Shown one piece after another: positions 43,665 through 51,957 of a stretch of DNA of 64,000 nt. Both the position numbers and the translations under genes were made by a program. This stretch comes from CALKGK01 sp964649515. Its GTDB lineage: Bacteria > Bacteroidota > Bacteroidia > Flavobacteriales_D > Sanyastnellaceae. Under the pieces are notes generated by a model. It did not search any database. It was not told the DNA's origin and was given only the letters and a program-made list of their open reading frames with translations. The DNA is taken from NCBI GenBank assembly GCA_964649515.1, contig CAZYPV010000001.1:42771-106770 (forward strand). Direction: 5' to 3'. The stretch's first letter is position 1, and each line of letters opens with the position of its first letter.

Positions 43665-45676
43665 GAAATCATTTCAATAAAATCTTGTTCGGAGATGATC
43701 GGAATGTTGAGTTCTTCCGCCTTTTTCAACTTGGACGGACCCATTTTATCTCCTGCTAAAACGAAATCGGTGTTTTTAGAAATGCTTCCTACATTCTTCC
43801 CGCCATTTTGCTCAATCAGGGCTTTGATTTCATTTCGGCTATAAACGCTAAACACTCCCGAGACCACAAAGCGCTTTCCTTCAAGTTGATCGGATTGTGG
43901 TAAGTCCGATTCTGCAAGCTCAAATTGGAGTCCGCTTGCCTTCAAATCTTCAAGCATTCGTTGGTGCTCTGGATCCTTGAAGTAATCACGAAGCGAGTGT
44001 GCGATCCGTTCACCAATTTCATCTACACTTATCAATTCCTCTTCGCTGGCTTCTCGCAATGCGTCCATGCTTTTGAAGTGCTTGGCTAACTTTTTCGCTA
44101 CCGTTTCCCCCACGTATCGAATCCCCAAGGCAAAGAGCACTCGTTCGAAGGCTTGGTTTTTCGAAGCTGCGATGCCACTCAAGAGGTTTTGAACTGATTT
44201 TTCAGCCATTCGCTCAAGGGCAATGACGTCATCGTATTTCAAATGATATAGATCTGCACAGGATTCGATCAAACCCGCTTTCCAAAGCTGCTCTACCGTT
44301 TCACCCCCCAAACCATCGATGTTCATTGCTTTTCTTGAAATGAAATGTTCGATTCTCCCGGTGATTTGTGGCGGACAATGATTTTCGTTCGGACAATAAT
44401 GCTGTGCCTCACCTTCTCTTCGAATCAGAGCAGTCTGACATTCCGGACACGCTGTGATGTACTGATGGGGAACGCTGTTTCCTGGGCGAAGTGCAAGGTT
44501 CACTCCCAGTACTTTCGGTATGATCTCCCCTCCTTTTTCAACGAATACCGTATCGCCAATGCGGATATCCAGTTTTTCGATTTGGTCAGCATTGTGCAAG
44601 CTCGCCCTTTTTACCACCGTTCCTGCTAGATGCACGGGTTGCAAATGAGCAACAGGAGTAATTGCTCCCGTTCGACCAACCTGATAACTGATGTCTTCCA
44701 AAAGTGTAGCAACTTGGGCGGCCTTGAACTTGTACGCAATGGCCCAACGGGGCGACTTGGCAGTCATTCCCAAAGCGTCTTGCAATTCGAAAGTGTTGAC
44801 CTTGATCACGATCCCATCAATCTCGAAAGGAAGTTCTTTTCGCGCTTCATCCCAATAAAGAATAAAGTCCATGATTTCTTGAACATTCTTCGCTTTTGCA
44901 ACATAGCGTTTCTCCACTTTTGGAACTTTGAAACCCCATTCTTGAGCGGCTTGTAATGCTTCGAAATGACTCGAAAAAAGGTTCTCTTTTGTGTGAATAC
45001 TATAAAGGAAACAATCCAAACCTCGTGAAGCAACCACGCGAGAATCTTGATTTTTGAGCGTTCCTGAAGCCGTATTTCTTGGATTAGCATACAATTCGAG
45101 TCCTTCGAGTTGTCGCAATTCGTTCAAGGCATTGAACTCAGCCAAGGGGAAAAAGATCTCGCCTCGAATTTCAAAACGCTCAGGAACCACATTCGCATCC
45201 AGCACCAATGGAACAGTGCTGATGGTGCGCACGTTTTTGGTCACATCTTCTCCGGTTTGACCATCTCCCCGAGTTACAGCCCTCACTAAAGCGCCATTTT
45301 CATAAATCATGCTGATGGCCACCCCATCGTATTTCAACTCCAAAACGTATTCGAGATCCTCTTCGCTTGATTTTCTCAAACGGTCTTCCCAATCTTGAAT
45401 CTCCTCCAATGAATAGGTATTGCTCAGCGAGAGCATGGGATGCTCGTGCTTCACCTTTTCAAATTTATCACTCAAAGCACCTCCTACTCGTTGTGTGGGG
45501 CTATTGTCGTTTCTGTATTGAGGGAATTGATCTTCGAGGTCTTGAAGTTCTCGAAGCAAGGTGTCGAACGCTTCATCACTCACCAAAGACTCATTCAAAA
45601 GGTAGTAGTGTCTGTTGTATTTGTGGAGGCGTTGAGATAGTTCGTGGATGCGCTTTTGTGCTTCCTCAGTATTCAT
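43661..45676 (-). CDS. ligA: NAD-dependent DNA ligase
   Basis: 671 residues from the ATG at 45676. That start places the adenylated lysine of ELKYDGVAIS at residue 115, the same number as in E. coli LigA, whereas the ATG three codons upstream does not. It seals nicks during replication and repair using NAD+. Parts in order: NAD-binding Ia region, adenylation domain, OB fold with VEKGGEIIPKV, four-Cys zinc finger (CPECQTALIR, then CPNENHCPPQ), helix-hairpin-helix repeats (VGETVAKKLAKHF) and a C-terminal BRCT domain (EGKRFVVSGVFS). The start overlaps the DUF2490 gene by 11 bases. Confidence 0.97.
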   Translation of the reverse strand: MNTEEAQKRIHELSQRLHKYNRHYYLLNESLVSDEAFDTLLRELQDLEDQFPQYRNDNSPTQRVGGALSDKFEKVKHEHPMLSLSNTYSLEEIQDWEDRLRKSSEEDLEYVLELKYDGVAISMIYENGALVRAVTRGDGQTGEDVTKNVRTISTVPLVLDANVVPERFEIRGEIFFPLAEFNALNELRQLEGLELYANPRNTASGTLKNQDSRVVASRGLDCFLYSIHTKENLFSSHFEALQAAQEWGFKVPKVEKRYVAKAKNVQEIMDFILYWDEARKELPFEIDGIVIKVNTFELQDALGMTAKSPRWAIAYKFKAAQVATLLEDISYQVGRTGAITPVAHLQPVHLAGTVVKRASLHNADQIEKLDIRIGDTVFVEKGGEIIPKVLGVNLALRPGNSVPHQYITACPECQTALIRREGEAQHYCPNENHCPPQITGRIEHFISRKAMNIDGLGGETVEQLWKAGLIESCADLYHLKYDDVIALERMAEKSVQNLLSGIAASKNQAFERVLFALGIRYVGETVAKKLAKHFKSMDALREASEEELISVDEIGERIAHSLRDYFKDPEHQRMLEDLKASGLQFELAESDLPQSDQLEGKRFVVSGVFSVYSRNEIKALIEQNGGKNVGSISKNTDFVLAGDKMGPSKLKKAEELNIPIISEQDFIEMIS

Positions 45677-46349
45677 TTTTAACATCTTTATTGAAGGCGC
45701 TCCGTGCCAATTTGAGCAGTCGGATTCTGGCCTTCAAGATATAAAGGTCTGAGCTATAATCGCGCCTCAAATCGGCATTATCACCCAAAATATGACGATA
45801 TCCATATCCTCCACCTACGGAAATCCAATAGGTCAGATGAAAATATCCGGTAAATGAAGCTTCTACCGGATTGAGTCGGTAATCGGCATATACTTCTACA
45901 TCGTTGGTCTTGAGGTCGGTATAACTCACCTCTGCATTTCCCGCACCCAAATGAAAGGTGGTACTGAGCTCAAGTTTTCGGGTAAATAGCAGCACCCTCT
46001 CGTAGTACATGGTGATGTAAGAAAAGGAATAGGTGACGTCGGTGTGCGGTGAGATGATGTCTTCAAACTGATCTACAACAATATCCGAACTCAAGCCATA
46101 GAGTCCAATTCCAAAGCGATGCACTCGTCGGTACTCCAAGCCCAACTTGGCTCCACCAATTCGCACTCCTTGGTTCTGTGCACTCGATAATCGTCCGTCA
46201 AATTGTAGATCTGCTCTCCACTTTTTAAAGGGTTTTCGTAGATTTTGATAACCTTGAATGGTCCACACACGATCGGTGTACTGTGCCGATAGCTCAGTAT
46301 TTCCCGCTAAAATCAACAGGCATAATCCGATGATAATTCTCCATTTCAA
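45666..46349 (-). CDS. DUF2490 outer-membrane beta-barrel protein
   Basis: 227 residues. Signal peptide about 1-22 (GNTELSAQ). The rest alternates amphipathic strands (WRADLQFDGRLS, IGLYGLSSDIVVDQF, YFHLTYWISVGGGYGYRHI), as in small outer-membrane barrels of the DUF2490 group. No function is known. It sits between prmC and ligA, with overlaps or gaps of at most 15 bases, so it belongs to that operon despite its unrelated role. Confidence 0.75.
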   Translation of the reverse strand: MKWRIIIGLCLLILAGNTELSAQYTDRVWTIQGYQNLRKPFKKWRADLQFDGRLSSAQNQGVRIGGAKLGLEYRRVHRFGIGLYGLSSDIVVDQFEDIISPHTDVTYSFSYITMYYERVLLFTRKLELSTTFHLGAGNAEVSYTDLKTNDVEVYADYRLNPVEASFTGYFHLTYWISVGGGYGYRHILGDNADLRRDYSSDLYILKARIRLLKLARSAFNKDVKNEY

Positions 46350-46354
46350 GCAGA

Positions 46355-46362
46355 CAAAAATA
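46355..46362 (-). promoter_or_regulatory. Possible internal -7 box before the DUF2490 gene
   Basis: TATTTTTG on the minus strand ends 5 bases before the ATG. It lies at the prmC stop and could start an internal transcript for DUF2490-ligA-glycosyltransferase. No -33 box seen. Confidence 0.4.
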
Positions 46363-46364
46363 AA

Positions 46365-47246
46365 TCAATTCCGATTACGAGCGCTGACCATTCGATCTTT
46401 GCCCTGCAAATCTTTGTGAATTTCTATTTCGCTGAGTCCGATCGCAAGAAACGTGCCTTTCACATCCTCTGCAAAGTCTTCATGGATTTCTACACAAAGC
46501 GCACCGCCTTTTTTGAGCGATGAAATGGCAATTCGAGCAATGGCTTCGTAAAAGATTAGGGCTTGATCATCGGGTACAAAGAGGGCCATTTCAGGTTCTT
46601 GAAGGACAACGTGGTCAGACATGGAGGCCTTTTCTTTTTCGGGAATGTACGGCGGGTTGGATACGATTCCGTCGTACTTGTCTTTCAATGCAAAAGTGGG
46701 TGAAAGTAAATCTCCCTGAAAGCATTCCAGTGTCAATCCCAGATCTTTTTTGTTTTTCTCCGCGATGTTGAGTGCTTCTTTGGACAAGTCCATTGCCGAA
46801 ACTTCCATGCCCGGGTTTCTCTTGGCGAGGGCTAAGGCGATGCAAGCACTTCCGGTGGCGAGGTCGATTACTTTTGCATTTGAAGGGACCATTTTTTCAA
46901 AAAGAACAAGCAATTCTTCGGTTTCCGGGCGAGGTATCAAAACCCCGGGGGCAACGTGAAGTTCCAGATCGAGAAAATGTGCCTTTCCGGTGATGTATTG
47001 CAAGGCCTCTCCTGCATCTAGTCGGTTGAGCTGATGTTTGAATTGGATGAGCTGCGGTTCAGTGAGCCGTGTTTGTTCCATTCTCAGTTTGAAAATGGGT
47101 GCAGACAAAAGTGATTCCAATAAGAGATCGGTCATTTGCTGCGCACTGCGCTCTTGATGCTTCCCCCCTAGAGCTTTTCTTGCCCAGGCTCGCACATCTT
47201 CAAAGGCATTGCTGGGTGGCCAATCGTGAATCTCAAACAGGGGCAT
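46365..47246 (-). CDS. prmC: Peptide chain release factor N5-glutamine methyltransferase
   Basis: 293 residues from the ATG at 47246 (MPLFEIHDWPPSNAF). It methylates the Gln of the GGQ motif in release factors RF1/RF2, which speeds peptide release. The N-terminal helical domain (about 1-90) contacts the release factor; the catalytic domain has VIDLATGSACIALALAKR and the substrate motif SNPPYIPE. PGVLIPRPETEEL is the family hallmark. The start lies inside the end of mgsA (14-base overlap), consistent with translational coupling. Confidence 0.94.
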   Translation of the reverse strand: MPLFEIHDWPPSNAFEDVRAWARKALGGKHQERSAQQMTDLLLESLLSAPIFKLRMEQTRLTEPQLIQFKHQLNRLDAGEALQYITGKAHFLDLELHVAPGVLIPRPETEELLVLFEKMVPSNAKVIDLATGSACIALALAKRNPGMEVSAMDLSKEALNIAEKNKKDLGLTLECFQGDLLSPTFALKDKYDGIVSNPPYIPEKEKASMSDHVVLQEPEMALFVPDDQALIFYEAIARIAISSLKKGGALCVEIHEDFAEDVKGTFLAIGLSEIEIHKDLQGKDRMVSARNRN

Positions 47247-47613
47247 TGGTGAGCAGACCTTTGAGCATGTATTCAGCGGAGGCCGGATTGGTTGCCAGGG
47301 GCACATTGTGCACGTCGCAAATTCTCATGAGCATGTTGATGTCCGGCTCATGAGGATGCTTATCCAAAGGATCTCGGAAAAAGAACACCATGTCCACTTC
47401 GCCCGTTGCACATTGTGAGGCTATTTGTGCATCTCCCCCAATGGGCCCCGATAGTAATCGTTCAACCAACAGACCTGCTCGTTCAACATGCGAGCCCGTC
47501 GTTCCTGTAGCGATCAAATGAATGTCTTTCTGCTTCAACACTTCTATGTGATTGGTGAGAAACTGGACCATTTCGGCTTTTTTCCCGTCGTGGGCAATGA
47601 TTGCAATCTTCAT
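47233..47613 (-). CDS. mgsA: Methylglyoxal synthase
   Basis: 126 residues. Converts dihydroxyacetone phosphate to methylglyoxal and phosphate, a bypass that relieves sugar-phosphate build-up. Signatures: AIIAHDGKKAEM, the phosphate loop ATGTTGSHVE, the catalytic-Asp motif SGPIGGDAQIAS, and FFRDPLDKHPHEPDI. It is shorter than E. coli MgsA (152) but complete, as is common. First gene of the mgsA-prmC-DUF2490-ligA-glycosyltransferase run. Confidence 0.95.
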   Translation of the reverse strand: MKIAIIAHDGKKAEMVQFLTNHIEVLKQKDIHLIATGTTGSHVERAGLLVERLLSGPIGGDAQIASQCATGEVDMVFFFRDPLDKHPHEPDINMLMRICDVHNVPLATNPASAEYMLKGLLTNAPV

Positions 47614-47670
47614 TCAGCTAAATTACTTTTTCAAACCTTCACTCTTCTTGACTGATCAAAAAGGTGGTCA

Positions 47671-49065
47671 TTATTTAATGAATACTTGATATCCGTAAGC
47701 TGCGAGTGGAATTTCACTTTTATTCACGTCGGTAATCACTTGTTGGTCGAAGATGCTGTTCATCTCGACGTTCAACGTGTCTTTAATGGTGACGAATGTT
47801 GGGATGCTGTCGAGATTAATGAGGGCCAAAACATGAGAATTGTTTTTCTTCCGTTGAAAAGCGACTACTCGCTCCGAGGTTTCTTCTATTGCCAAGACTT
47901 CAAAGTCACCGCCATGGTACCCGTTCCACAAAGCTTCTTCTTGTTGATTGAGCAGGTACAACTTTTGGTAAAAGTCTTGAAAGACGATGTCTCCCCAAGA
48001 AATGCTGTCTTTATCAAAAAAACGGAGTCGTTTTGGATTCCCCGCTTCTTGACCAGAATACACTAAAGGCATTCCGTTAATGGTAGCAGCGAGTGTAGCA
48101 TAGGCCAAATGAGCGTCTCCATAGCGTTCAAAAACGGTTCCGTTCCAAGAGTTTTCATCGTGGTTGGTGATGAAATTCATACGGTAGTCGTTCTTTTGGA
48201 AGTTGGTGTCTTCTTTGGCCATGTAATCATATAGGTCTACAACTCCTTTTTCTTCCTTGGCCAAGCTATTCAAGATGTGCATCAATTCCCAACTGTAGGT
48301 CATGTCGAAGGCCTTCTCATGAAGCTCCGGATTTTCTGCTTCAGCCAGCATAAACACAGGCTTAACAGCATCGAGTTGCGGACGAAGTTCATTCCAAAAA
48401 TCCACCGGCACCCAATCAGCAACATCACAACGGAAACCATCGATGTCCATTTCTTTCACCCAGAAGAGCATGTCTTCGGTCATTTCTTTACGCAAAGAGT
48501 CATTGTCATAATTCAAATCCGCCACATCCCACCAATCGGTTCCAATGGGAGGTTGAATGTTGCCCAAGGAATCGGGAGTATAAAAATCGGGGTTGGTTTT
48601 GGTCCATTCATGATCAAAAGCCGTATGATTAGCAACCCAATCGATAATGACCTTCATATCGTATGAATGGGCAGTTCTTACCAAGGACTCAAAATCACTC
48701 ATGTTTCCAAACTCGGGATTCACTGCGGTGTAATCTTGAACGCTGTAATAGCTTCCCAATCCTCCTTTGCGGTTCTTTTTTCCGATAGGATGAATGGGCA
48801 TCAACCAGAGGATTTTTGCACCCATTTTGTGCAATCTTGGGATGTCTTTTTCAAATGCAGCAAAGGTTCCCTCAGTGGTATGCTGGCGAATATTCACCTC
48901 ATAAATGGTGGCGTTTTTTGACCATTCTGGGTGTTGAAGTACGTCCTCAATCTTCGTGTCGCCCAGCGTTTGTGCTTCTGAGGTGGCGGGGTGTTTTTCC
49001 GCGTTATTCGAATCACAGGCCATCAAAGCCATGGCCCCAAAAAGGGCAAGAAATACCTTTTTCAT
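47671..49065 (-). CDS. GH13 alpha-amylase-family lipoprotein
   Basis: 464 residues. Lipobox AMALMAC (Cys about residue 17). A GH13 barrel follows: region I DWVANHTAFDH, region II GFRCDVADWVP with the nucleophile Asp, region III MLAEAENPE with the acid/base Glu, region IV FITNHDENSWNGT with the third carboxylate. The C-terminal 80 residues form a beta domain. It cleaves alpha-glucans such as starch or glycogen fragments, probably at the outer membrane or in the periplasm. No SusC/SusD pair is nearby, so this is not an obvious polysaccharide-utilisation locus. Confidence 0.93.
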   Translation of the reverse strand: MKKVFLALFGAMALMACDSNNAEKHPATSEAQTLGDTKIEDVLQHPEWSKNATIYEVNIRQHTTEGTFAAFEKDIPRLHKMGAKILWLMPIHPIGKKNRKGGLGSYYSVQDYTAVNPEFGNMSDFESLVRTAHSYDMKVIIDWVANHTAFDHEWTKTNPDFYTPDSLGNIQPPIGTDWWDVADLNYDNDSLRKEMTEDMLFWVKEMDIDGFRCDVADWVPVDFWNELRPQLDAVKPVFMLAEAENPELHEKAFDMTYSWELMHILNSLAKEEKGVVDLYDYMAKEDTNFQKNDYRMNFITNHDENSWNGTVFERYGDAHLAYATLAATINGMPLVYSGQEAGNPKRLRFFDKDSISWGDIVFQDFYQKLYLLNQQEEALWNGYHGGDFEVLAIEETSERVVAFQRKKNNSHVLALINLDSIPTFVTIKDTLNVEMNSIFDQQVITDVNKSEIPLAAYGYQVFIK

Positions 49066-49079
49066 GTTGCAAATTTGAT

Positions 49080-49087
49080 CAAAGATA
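49080..49087 (-). promoter_or_regulatory. -7 box of the GH13 gene
   Basis: TATCTTTG on the minus strand, 14 bases before the ATG; it separates the amylase gene from the upstream parC gene. No TTG at normal spacing. Confidence 0.45.
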
Positions 49088-49107
49088 GTGTGTATTTTAC
49101 ACTTTAT

Positions 49108-51930
49108 CTAAAACAGGGTTGTTTGTCCATCTCCGTTTTGATTATTGGAGGGTTTGTCTTTCTTCTCTTGTTGAGGTTTTACCGTGGTGTCCAACTCAAT
49201 GGTTTGCGATATCTCATCGGGTACGCCTTTGATTTCTTTTTGGTCTGCCACTTTCTTCGGTGTTTCTTTCGTTTCTGAATTTTCTGCTGAATCATCTTCC
49301 GAATTTTCTTCAGATGCAGCTTCAGAATTGACTTCCACCTTGGTCTCTTTTTCCTGCTTTCGAGCTTCTAGAATGGCTTCCAGTGCCGCTTTTTCCTTTT
49401 CTTCATCAGCAGGTTCGAGGAGCACTTCAGTAACAGGGAATGCTGATAATTTATTTCCAATGGCTTTCAATCCTTTTACCGCGATGAATTCACTCAAATC
49501 CACCAATTCATCCTCCATGTCTCTGGTTTTCTTGAATTTCTTGTTGAAACGCAAACGAGCTACAGGATGAAATTGCGAACTCACGAGGTGCAATTTGGTG
49601 TTTTCGTGTTCGCTGATGAAGGTTACGGGCTTGGAATTGGGTTCCACCATGAAGCGCTTCACATAATTTTCTTCCTTTTCCCCGTCGTAATAGACTGCGG
49701 CAAGAGGCTTCTCAGGAATCCATTTCTCCATGTGAATCATGTTTTCATCGAAATGGGTATTGAGGTCAAAACCAATGAGTTTGTACACACCGGTACTCAG
49801 CAATACAAGGATTTTATCTTCGGGTTGAAAATCACCCAAGAAGGTTCCACGCTCTTCAACATTCAAGCGCTGAACGGTTTCATCAAACCAAATTTTTCGA
49901 GCTCCCAAGGTAGAAACGCCCTTTTCTTTCAATTCCACCCGCTTCAGTGGATACTTTGAAACGAGGTTCCCTCCTGCTGCTCTTCCTTTGATGGCGAGCT
50001 CTGAAAAGTCGATATCAAATTTCAACTTTTTCACCCGCTGTAGCTGTCGGAGCAATACAGTAACCACCTCGGCTTCTCCGTTGGGATTGTGTGTAAAGTA
50101 GAAGACTTTCGATTTTGGGTTTCCTTTGGTGAGGTGATATTCTTTATCTCTGGTAATGGAGGTTACCGAGAAGCGCTTCATGTAGGAGGCCCCGGTTTTT
50201 CCATCTTGGTAGATCATGTTGTAAACGGTGCGCTTATCCCCTTTTTTCCAAACTCCAACATGGATGATGTTTTTCCCTACAAATGCTTTTTGGGAGATTT
50301 TGGTCACCAACATGATTCCATCCTCCCGGAAAACAATGATGTCGTCAATATCGCTGCAATCACACACAAATTCCGATTCGGATTTCTTCAGTCCGCTACC
50401 AATAAACCCTTCTTCATAATTAACGTACAATTTTGCGTTGGCCACGGCTACTTTGGCGCGGTCAATGGTGTCGAAAGTTTTGATTTCGGTTCTTCTTTCT
50501 TTTCCTTCACCGTACTTTTTCTTGAGGTTTTGGAAATAAGCTATGGCGAAATCGGTTAGATGTTCCAGGTTGTTTTTGACCTCGGCAATTTCTTCATCCA
50601 GACTCCGAATTTTTTCATCGGCTTTGAAGCTATCGAACTTGGAGATTCTTTTGATTCGAATTTCGGTCAAACGGGTAACATCTTCATCCGTCACCTCCCG
50701 AAGCAGGTGCTTGATGAAGGGCTTCAATCCGCTGTGAATGGCTTCCAAAATTTCTTCCCAGGTTTCACACTCTTCAATGTCGCGATAAATACGATTCTCG
50801 ATAAAAATCTTCTCCAATGAACTGAAGTGCCATTGTTCTTCCAGTTCGGCTTTTTTAATTTCCAGCTCTTGCTTGAGGAGATCCTTGGTGCGTTCGGTTG
50901 AAATTTTCAACATTTCACTCACGCCAAGAAAATGGGGTCGGTCGTTTTCAATCACGCAAGCATTGGGCGAAATGGACACCTCACAGTCGGTAAAGGCGTA
51001 AAGTGCATCAATCGTTTTATCCGTAGAAACTCCAGATGGCAGATGGATCACAATTTCAACCTGATCAGCGGTATTGTCCTCAATTTTTTTGATCTTGATT
51101 TTTCCACGATCATTGGCCTTCAAGATGCTTTCGATCAATGAGCTTGTCGTCGTTCCGAAGGGCAATTCATGGATAACGAGTGTTTTGGTATCTTCTTTTC
51201 GAATTCTAGCACGCACCCTTACCTTTCCACCGCGGAGTCCATCATTGTAATTGCTAAAATCGGCCATTCCCGCAGAGAGAAAATCGGGATAGATCATGGC
51301 TTTTTGTCCTTTCAACACTTTAATCGAAGCATCAATCAGTTCCACGAAATTGTGGGGCAGCATTTTACAAGCCAATCCAACGGCAATTCCTTCTACTCCT
51401 TGTGCCAATAACAAAGGAAACTTTACGGGCAAGGTTTCTGGTTCCTTGTTTCTTCCGTCATAAGACTGCAGCCAGGTGGTGGTTTTCGGGTTGAAGACTA
51501 CATCGTTAGCAAACTTACTGAGCTTTACTTCGATGTATCGAGGTGCTGCTGCACTGTCGCCCGTGAGCGTGTTTCCCCAGTTCCCCTGCATGTCAAGAAG
51601 CAACTCTTTTTGGCCAATCTGCACCAAAGCATCACCAATGGAGGCATCCCCATGAGGGTGGTACTTCATGGTGTTTCCGATGGCATTGGCCACTTTGTGA
51701 AATCGACCATCGTCCAACTCTCTCAAGGAGTGTAAAATCCTCCGCTGCACGGGCTTCAGTCCATCGTGCAAATGGGGCACTGCCCGCTCCAAAATTACAT
51801 AAGAAGCGTAATCGAGAAAATACTCGTCAAACATGTCTTTGACGTGAATGACGTTCTCTAACTCATCGCCTTTCCCCCCGTCAAATTCATCGTCGCGTTC
51901 AATTTCTTCTGAATCGTCCATGTTGCTCAT
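49108..51930 (-). CDS. parC: DNA topoisomerase IV subunit A
   Basis: 940 residues. With ParE it passes one duplex through another to decatenate daughter chromosomes. The winged-helix/tower core has GLKPVQRRILHSLRELDDG, KYHPHGDASIGDALV and the catalytic Tyr132 in AAAPRYIEV. The C-terminal pinwheel domain lacks the GyrA box, which supports ParC rather than GyrA. Beyond it lies a 90-residue acidic, Ser/Glu/Lys-rich tail that looks disordered and ends in GDGQTTLF at the last residue. That ending resembles a sliding-clamp-binding peptide (QxxLF). The gene follows parE by 27 bases, forming the usual parEC operon. Confidence 0.95.
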   Translation of the reverse strand: MSNMDDSEEIERDDEFDGGKGDELENVIHVKDMFDEYFLDYASYVILERAVPHLHDGLKPVQRRILHSLRELDDGRFHKVANAIGNTMKYHPHGDASIGDALVQIGQKELLLDMQGNWGNTLTGDSAAAPRYIEVKLSKFANDVVFNPKTTTWLQSYDGRNKEPETLPVKFPLLLAQGVEGIAVGLACKMLPHNFVELIDASIKVLKGQKAMIYPDFLSAGMADFSNYNDGLRGGKVRVRARIRKEDTKTLVIHELPFGTTTSSLIESILKANDRGKIKIKKIEDNTADQVEIVIHLPSGVSTDKTIDALYAFTDCEVSISPNACVIENDRPHFLGVSEMLKISTERTKDLLKQELEIKKAELEEQWHFSSLEKIFIENRIYRDIEECETWEEILEAIHSGLKPFIKHLLREVTDEDVTRLTEIRIKRISKFDSFKADEKIRSLDEEIAEVKNNLEHLTDFAIAYFQNLKKKYGEGKERRTEIKTFDTIDRAKVAVANAKLYVNYEEGFIGSGLKKSESEFVCDCSDIDDIIVFREDGIMLVTKISQKAFVGKNIIHVGVWKKGDKRTVYNMIYQDGKTGASYMKRFSVTSITRDKEYHLTKGNPKSKVFYFTHNPNGEAEVVTVLLRQLQRVKKLKFDIDFSELAIKGRAAGGNLVSKYPLKRVELKEKGVSTLGARKIWFDETVQRLNVEERGTFLGDFQPEDKILVLLSTGVYKLIGFDLNTHFDENMIHMEKWIPEKPLAAVYYDGEKEENYVKRFMVEPNSKPVTFISEHENTKLHLVSSQFHPVARLRFNKKFKKTRDMEDELVDLSEFIAVKGLKAIGNKLSAFPVTEVLLEPADEEKEKAALEAILEARKQEKETKVEVNSEAASEENSEDDSAENSETKETPKKVADQKEIKGVPDEISQTIELDTTVKPQQEKKDKPSNNQNGDGQTTLF

Positions 51931-51957
51931 TGTCTTCTACCTTGTTTTATGGTCGAC

